Below are positions 60,591 to 64,000 of a stretch of 64,000 nt of DNA, piece after piece. Location of the stretch: contig OZ231127.1 in assembly GCA_965153355.1 (NCBI GenBank), positions 56,792,001-56,856,000 on the forward strand. The letters are read 5' to 3'. A model generated the notes under the pieces. It saw nothing but the letters and a program-made list of their open reading frames with translations. It ran no database searches and was not told the origin of the DNA. Numbering within the stretch: position 1 is the first letter of the stretch; every line of letters starts with the position of its first letter. The DNA comes from Flaccisagitta enflata. Lineage: Eukaryota > Chaetognatha > Sagittoidea > Aphragmophora. Position numbers and translations under genes: made by a program.

Positions 60591-60870
60591 AATGCCTTGT
60601 AATAATGAGCAACTTTTGGACGCATAAACATGGGAAAAATCGGCAACACTTTGATATCGCAATTATGACATAAAGGTTGAATTAGGCATCATATGAATTG
60701 AATTGAAATCAAATCTTCTTACTACCCAAAAATACCACCAAATAGCTATCTTCAGTCCAAATTTCATGTTACTGGAGCTATTTTTATTATGGAAATTACA
60801 TCTTTAGATTTTCCGCCTAATTTTTGCAGATGTGTTAGAGTCGCGTGCACGTGTGTCGTAGCGGGCCGGC

Positions 60871-61189
60871 AGGGAGCCATGCGATAGTTGGCAACAACCA
60901 TATCCTTTCATCATGAAGTTAATCTCGATGGACGTTTAGGCTGGAACAACTACCTCCTTCGTGACAACTGGGCCGCTTGATGTGATTTCATCCATGAGCT
61001 TGAGCTTTTGACTGCCAGTGAGACTTTGAAAAGTATGAGGATACGAAAGCAAACAATGAACACTCTAATGAATGTTAGTGAATGAAATGAATGAATCCAG
61101 TTGAACGACGAAGACTTTCCTGAGGCTGGTGTCTATGAAGAGTGGGCAAGAAAGGGAGTTATACCATAAAAGGATTTTTCAAACGCAAA
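60871..61189. other. No gene recognised
   Basis: Unique sequence with short ATGAATG repeats near 61070-61095. Confidence 0.4.
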
Positions 61190-61465
61190 TTTACTCGGTC
61201 TGGCAGTTGGTTGTTTTGTCCGTCGGTAACGATTTCCTTTTTAACGCTTTTGAGTAGTTTTTGCCTCAGTGCCCATGCCGAAGTTCTCCATTAACATGTA
61301 TCACCACTGCCTTTGCCTACCCGCATGCGACCTGGAGGATATTCACGATGGGTACTTGAGTAAGTCTTAAGTAAGTCTCAAGTAAAAATTTCTTACTTGA
61401 GACTTACTTAAGACTTACTCAAGTTGCTATTGTGAATATCCTCCAGGTATCCGGCCTTGTTTCTG
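61190..61465 (+). mobile_element. HFE-like element whose 3' end is interrupted by a perfect hairpin
   Basis: GTTTTGTCCGTCGGTAACG, TTTTTGCCTCAGTGCCC, CTGCCTTTGCCTACCCGC, then ATGCGAC at 61325-61331. The expected terminal GTGTATCCGGCC is displaced to 61448 (TATCCGGCCTTGTTT) by the 117-bp palindrome 61331-61447. Confidence 0.65.
61331..61447. repeat. 117-bp near-perfect hairpin
   Basis: CCTGGAGGATATTCAC at 61331 is mirrored by GTGAATATCCTCCAGG at 61447, and the inner ACTTGAGTAAGTCTTAAG by its inverse. Only about 10 bp near each arm's middle and a short loop are unpaired. Confidence 0.9.
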
Positions 61466-61609
61466 CTTCCTCTTCTTTTTTTAAAAGATCAGATGGATAA
61501 AGAGGTTCTCTCTCGTCTTTTCTTTTTCTGTCTGCTTCCTTTAAAATACTCTCTTTTCTTTTCGCAATGAAAACAATTGTTGCAACTTCCGCGGCAACAG
61601 ACGACGTAA

Positions 61610-62206
61610 TGGAAGTGCGGCTGCGGCTCTGCTAGTAGTGGTGACTGCGGCTCTGCTACTAGTGGTGACTGCGGCTCTGCTAGTAGTGGTTACTGCGGCT
61701 CTGCTAGTAGTGGTGGCTGCGGCTCTGCTAGTAGTGGTGACTGCGGCTCTGCTAGTTGTGGTGGCTGCGGCTCTGCTACTAGTGGTGACTGCGGCTCTGC
61801 TAGTAGTGGTGACTGCGGCTCTGCTACTAGTGGTGACTACGATTCTGCTAGTAGTGGTGACTGCTGCTCTGCTAGGAGTGGTGGCTGCGGCTCTGCTAGT
61901 AGTGCTGACTGCGGCTCTGCTACTAGTGGTGACTGCGGCTCTGCTAGCAGTGGTGGCTGCGGCTCTGCTAGTTGTGGAGGCTGCGGCTCTGCTGGTAGTG
62001 GTGGCTGCAGCTCTGCTGTAGTAGTGGTGGTGGCTCTACCAGTAGTGGTGGAGGCGGCTCTGCTAGTAGCAGTGGCTGCGGCTCTGCTAGTGGCGGAGAT
62101 GGCGGCTCTTCTAGCAGTGGAGGTGGTGGCTCTGCTCGTAGTGGTGGAAATGACAATTGCTTTGGTGCTATTGATGGCAGGCGCGATGGCAGTGATGGCA
62201 GTTGTT
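61610..62206 (+). CDS. Gly/Ser/Ala/Cys 8-residue repeat region, frameshifted
   Basis: From 61622, 24-bp units TGCGGCTCTGCTAGTAGTGG+TGAC read CGSASSGD, CGSATSGD, CGSASSGY and so on, for about 16 units. At about 62014-62018 two extra bases (GT) shift the frame. In the shifted frame the pattern continues as Gly/Ser-rich sequence with 'GGDGGSSSSGGGGSARSGG' and ends DNCFGAIDGRRDGSDGSC then TGA (62204-62206). A two-base indel between two halves that both read well suggests a former or mis-assembled coding exon. Alternatively it is a non-coding minisatellite. Cys/Gly/Ser repeats of this type occur in secreted matrix, cuticle or adhesive proteins; that is analogy only. No ATG in frame; an in-frame TAA sits at 61607. 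Confidence 0.35.
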
Positions 62207-62387
62207 GAAAGATCGTTTGAAGCCCGACAAAACATCGATTTTCCCCCTTAATCTAAAAATGACGTGATACTTTCACACGAATATTTATATTTCAAAATGA
62301 TTGAACAAAACATATATGTTAATGTAATTCAGTACGAATGATTTTGAGCCTAGATTCTCATAGATAGCCTACAACAGGTGTCCCCTT

Positions 62388-62877
62388 TTTGGGCAGCGGC
62401 CCCAAAGCGCCGATGTTCTGTAGAACACAGGGGGGAATTTCCAGACATCCATCCTTTCGTCTGCCCCCCCCCCTATTATTGGCCATCAAGGCCTCAAATT
62501 TGCCCTCCAAGCCCTCAATTTAGTCCTCCAGGCCTCAAATCGGCCTTCCAGGCTTCAAATCAGCCCCCCAGCCTCAAATCTGACCTCCAGACCAAAAATT
62601 TTGCCCTCCAGACCTTCAATTCGCCCTTCAAGTATCAAATCAGCCCTCCAAGCATCAAATCAGCCCTCCAAGCATCAAATCAGCCCTCAGTGGCTCAAAT
62701 TTGCCCTCCAAACCTCAAATTTGTTCTCCAAGCCTCTGTTCTGCCCACCAGCCTTCAGATATGCCTTCTGTGGCCTAAATCAGTCATCTAAGGCCCGAAA
62801 TATGCCCCCTCAAGACGTCTGGAAATTCCCCCTTGAGTTCTTTAGGACATCGGCCCTTTGGGGCCGCTGCCCTGCTC
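62388..62877. mobile_element. GCAGCGGCCCC inverted-repeat element, complete
   Basis: The left end GGGCAGCGGCCCCAAAG through 'GGGGGGAATTTCCAGAC' (62391-62446) is mirrored at 62817-62873, ~56-bp inverted repeats. A C run and about 18 units of a ~18-bp repeat (GCCCTCCA(A/G)GC(C/A)TCAAATC) fill the middle. No gene. Confidence 0.85.
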
Positions 62878-62958
62878 TCATTCCACTTCTTCACTGGATC
62901 ATGCCCACCTTCTTTTTCGCGTGCACGCAATATCTGTTTTTCTTTAATTGTCGTGACA

Positions 62959-63082
62959 AACGCTTGTTCATGCGCCGACTGCGAGAACGGAGGAAAGCCT
63001 TATACTACGTTGACCCGGAAAACCGCCTGCGATTGTCTGCCTGGATTTACGGGCGCCAAATGCGAGAATCGAATCATGCTAG
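62959..63082 (+). CDS. EGF-like domain exon (gene continues into the WAP exon)
   Basis: The frame reads NACSCADCENGGKPY then CDCLPGFTGAKCEN. Six Cys codons start at 62965, 62971, 62980, 63028, 63034 and 63061. C4-x-C5-x8-C6 with GFTG is the EGF signature, while the first three Cys are crowded and the usual Cys after NGG is replaced by Lys-Pro. EGF modules mediate extracellular protein contacts. The likely 5' splice site is CTAG|GTCATG at 63082/63083, phase 1, matching the phase-1 acceptor of the WAP exon. The left boundary is unclear: there is no AG acceptor between the inverted-repeat element ending at 62877 and the domain. The frame is open upstream to ATG 62833, inside that element. Confidence 0.7.
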
Positions 63083-63420
63083 GTCATGCTTCTCTTCGTC
63101 TACAACTACAAATTTTATGTCTAAATCCGTTCGATTTACACGTACTGACGGTGATGCACTGTCACCGAACATGTTTACATGTTACTTGTAGAAAAAACTG
63201 GTCAGTTAAGTAGCATGAATAAATGTTTTCTAATTGCTACTGTAGTAAGATATGTGTACATGAGGAGTAACAAGCCAAAGCACTGCTTACAGCGACAAAA
63301 TGAAATGAAATGAATTCTTAGTCACAACCCTCTCCTCTCTACCCTCTCTTTTCCCATCTACTCCCTCTTTTCCAGTTTTCCTCTCTATCTAAACTCGTCA
63401 ATTTTCTTTTGGTTTTCCAG

Positions 63421-63561
63421 AGGCTGTTGGCGATTCTTGCCCTCCAGTGGATCCTAATCATTTTGGCATTTGTGCCATTCTTTGCAACACCGAGATTGAT
63501 TCCTCTTGTCCAAAGGGACAAAGATGCTGCCACAATGGATGTGGGTTTACCTGTCAAAATG
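63421..63561 (+). CDS. WAP (four-disulfide core) domain exon of a secreted protein
   Basis: A strong acceptor (TTTTCTTTTGGTTTTCCAG, ending 63420) and the consensus donor G|GTAAGT (63561/63562) bound a 141-nt, phase 1-1 exon. It reads VGDSCPPVDPNHFGICAILC, then CCHNGCGFTC with eight cysteines in WAP order, including the adjacent Cys-Cys and the C-x3-C end (the family's four disulfides). WAP domains act in extracellular protease inhibition or innate defence. Together with the EGF exon 338 bp upstream this indicates a mosaic secreted or membrane-anchored protein on the plus strand. It is missed by a simple open-frame scan because the longer frame here is a different one. Following exons are not seen before 64000. 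Confidence 0.9.
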
Positions 63562-64000
63562 GTAAGTGCTTCATTTCAACAGGGATTACCTTCACGAAAG
63601 CTGTTTGGGGCTAGGGTAGATGCAAGAAAAGCAAACGAAAACTATCACTGTCCCTTGTTCTTTAAAGACTTTACATGTTACGAAAGTGTGAACGCGACTC
63701 TTTACCTTTAAGAGGCTCTCTTCATTTGTCGCACTGGTGGTTCTTATGTGACTCCACCTCCATCCAAAATGCTTTAGTCAAAATGTGCTGCAAATTTCAG
63801 TGTATCACAAGCCCTGCTCATCGGGCCACCCTCTTCAGATCAGCTACCAACAGTAGGGACTGGCTTCATTCATCATAATAACAAGATTTACCAAGTTTCA
63901 TGACCATACGATCAATTTTACTCATGGCTGCGACCCCCTCCTATTTTGCAGGCTAAAGGATGGAAGTGGTTAAATGTCAATTTTAAAGTATTTTGGCTTT
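63562..64000 (+). other. Probable intron of the EGF-WAP gene
   Basis: After the GTAAGT donor no further domain or acceptor-bounded frame is recognised. Two open frames of 67-100 codons in other phases are shadows. Confidence 0.5.

Larger units (their letters stand above)
57190..60835. mobile_element. TA-inserted transposon of the ACACATGTGC family, expanded by two insertions
   Basis: ACACATGTGCAAAAATTAG at 57190 and its inverse ending at 60835 are flanked by TA duplicates (57188-57189, 60836-60837). Internal sequence matches 1980-2596 in reverse order in three pieces: 57217-57434, 58050-58150 and about 60590-60808. The gaps are other elements. No transposase gene is seen. Confidence 0.85.
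57018..60870 (-). mobile_element. HFE element split by a nested transposon
   Basis: 57018-57189 is the 3' two-thirds of an HFE on the minus strand (AACAAGGCCGGATACACGGC, GAAGTCGCGTGCGGGTGGGC, then CGGACGAAG). Its 5' palindrome GAGTCGCGTGCAC resumes at 60838. The 3.65 kb between is a separate transposon, and joining the flanks at one TA recreates the usual GTTGTAGAGTCGCG. Confidence 0.9.

Noticed and set aside
63409-63711. 100-codon open frame starting MVFQRLLAILALQWIL
   Set aside because: It overlaps the WAP exon in another phase and crosses the acceptor and donor; the eight-cysteine WAP reading with consensus splice sites is far better supported.

Overview
This is a 64 kb piece of a non-vertebrate animal genome dominated by repeats. 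The animal assignment rests on two spliced exons at the right end that encode an EGF-like and a WAP domain, on an interstitial block of TTAGGG telomere-type repeats at 48.14-48.42 kb, and on a Ty3/gypsy retrotransposon with a tryptophan-tRNA-like primer site. I cannot name the species; a marine or aquatic invertebrate is my best guess. No bacterial-style gene, rRNA gene or functional tRNA gene is visible, and nearly every long open frame is a microsatellite or transposon artefact.

Layout. 0-1.76 kb: 10-11 bp minisatellites ending in the 3' end of a short interspersed element. 1.9-16 kb: TA-flanked miniature DNA transposons, a hAT-type miniature element, GA/CAA/ATC microsatellites, and many copies of a family I call HFE (hairpin-flanked element). 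One minus-strand first coding exon is plausible at 3.5-3.64 kb. 16.2-21.8 kb: a terminal-inverted-repeat element split by a very recent but defective Ty3/gypsy element (16486-21564). 23.06-26.83 kb: a giant foldback with a miniature transposon at its centre. 27-57 kb: dense (GA)n, (GAAA)n, (CA)n, (TTC)n, (CAA)n and (GATA)n arrays, more HFE and inverted-repeat elements, a hAT element with a perfect 8-bp target duplication, a 4x90 bp perfect tandem repeat, and a few weak exon candidates. 57-60.9 kb: a nested pile in which an HFE copy is split by a TA-inserting transposon that itself holds another miniature transposon and a second foldback. 61-64 kb: a Gly/Ser/Cys repeat region, a complete inverted-repeat element of a second family, and then the EGF and WAP exons.

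The most novel signal is the HFE family, about 130-380 bp for most copies and over 1.7 kb when its interior expands. Each copy starts with a short palindrome (X-Y-X') after a T run. It has a variable (CCGT/CGGT)n stretch and a CCCCTGCCCACCCG box, and ends with the reverse complement of the first ten bases followed by a GGCC...GGCC hairpin and TTGTT. The end motifs differ between subfamilies, but both ends change together. This is the covariation expected of a maintained pairing. A second family (GGGCAGCGGCCCC inverted repeats, CT-rich ~20 bp internal repeats) has a parallel design.

The only genic material I trust is the EGF-WAP exon pair, probably part of a secreted, cysteine-rich plus-strand gene continuing beyond the window.
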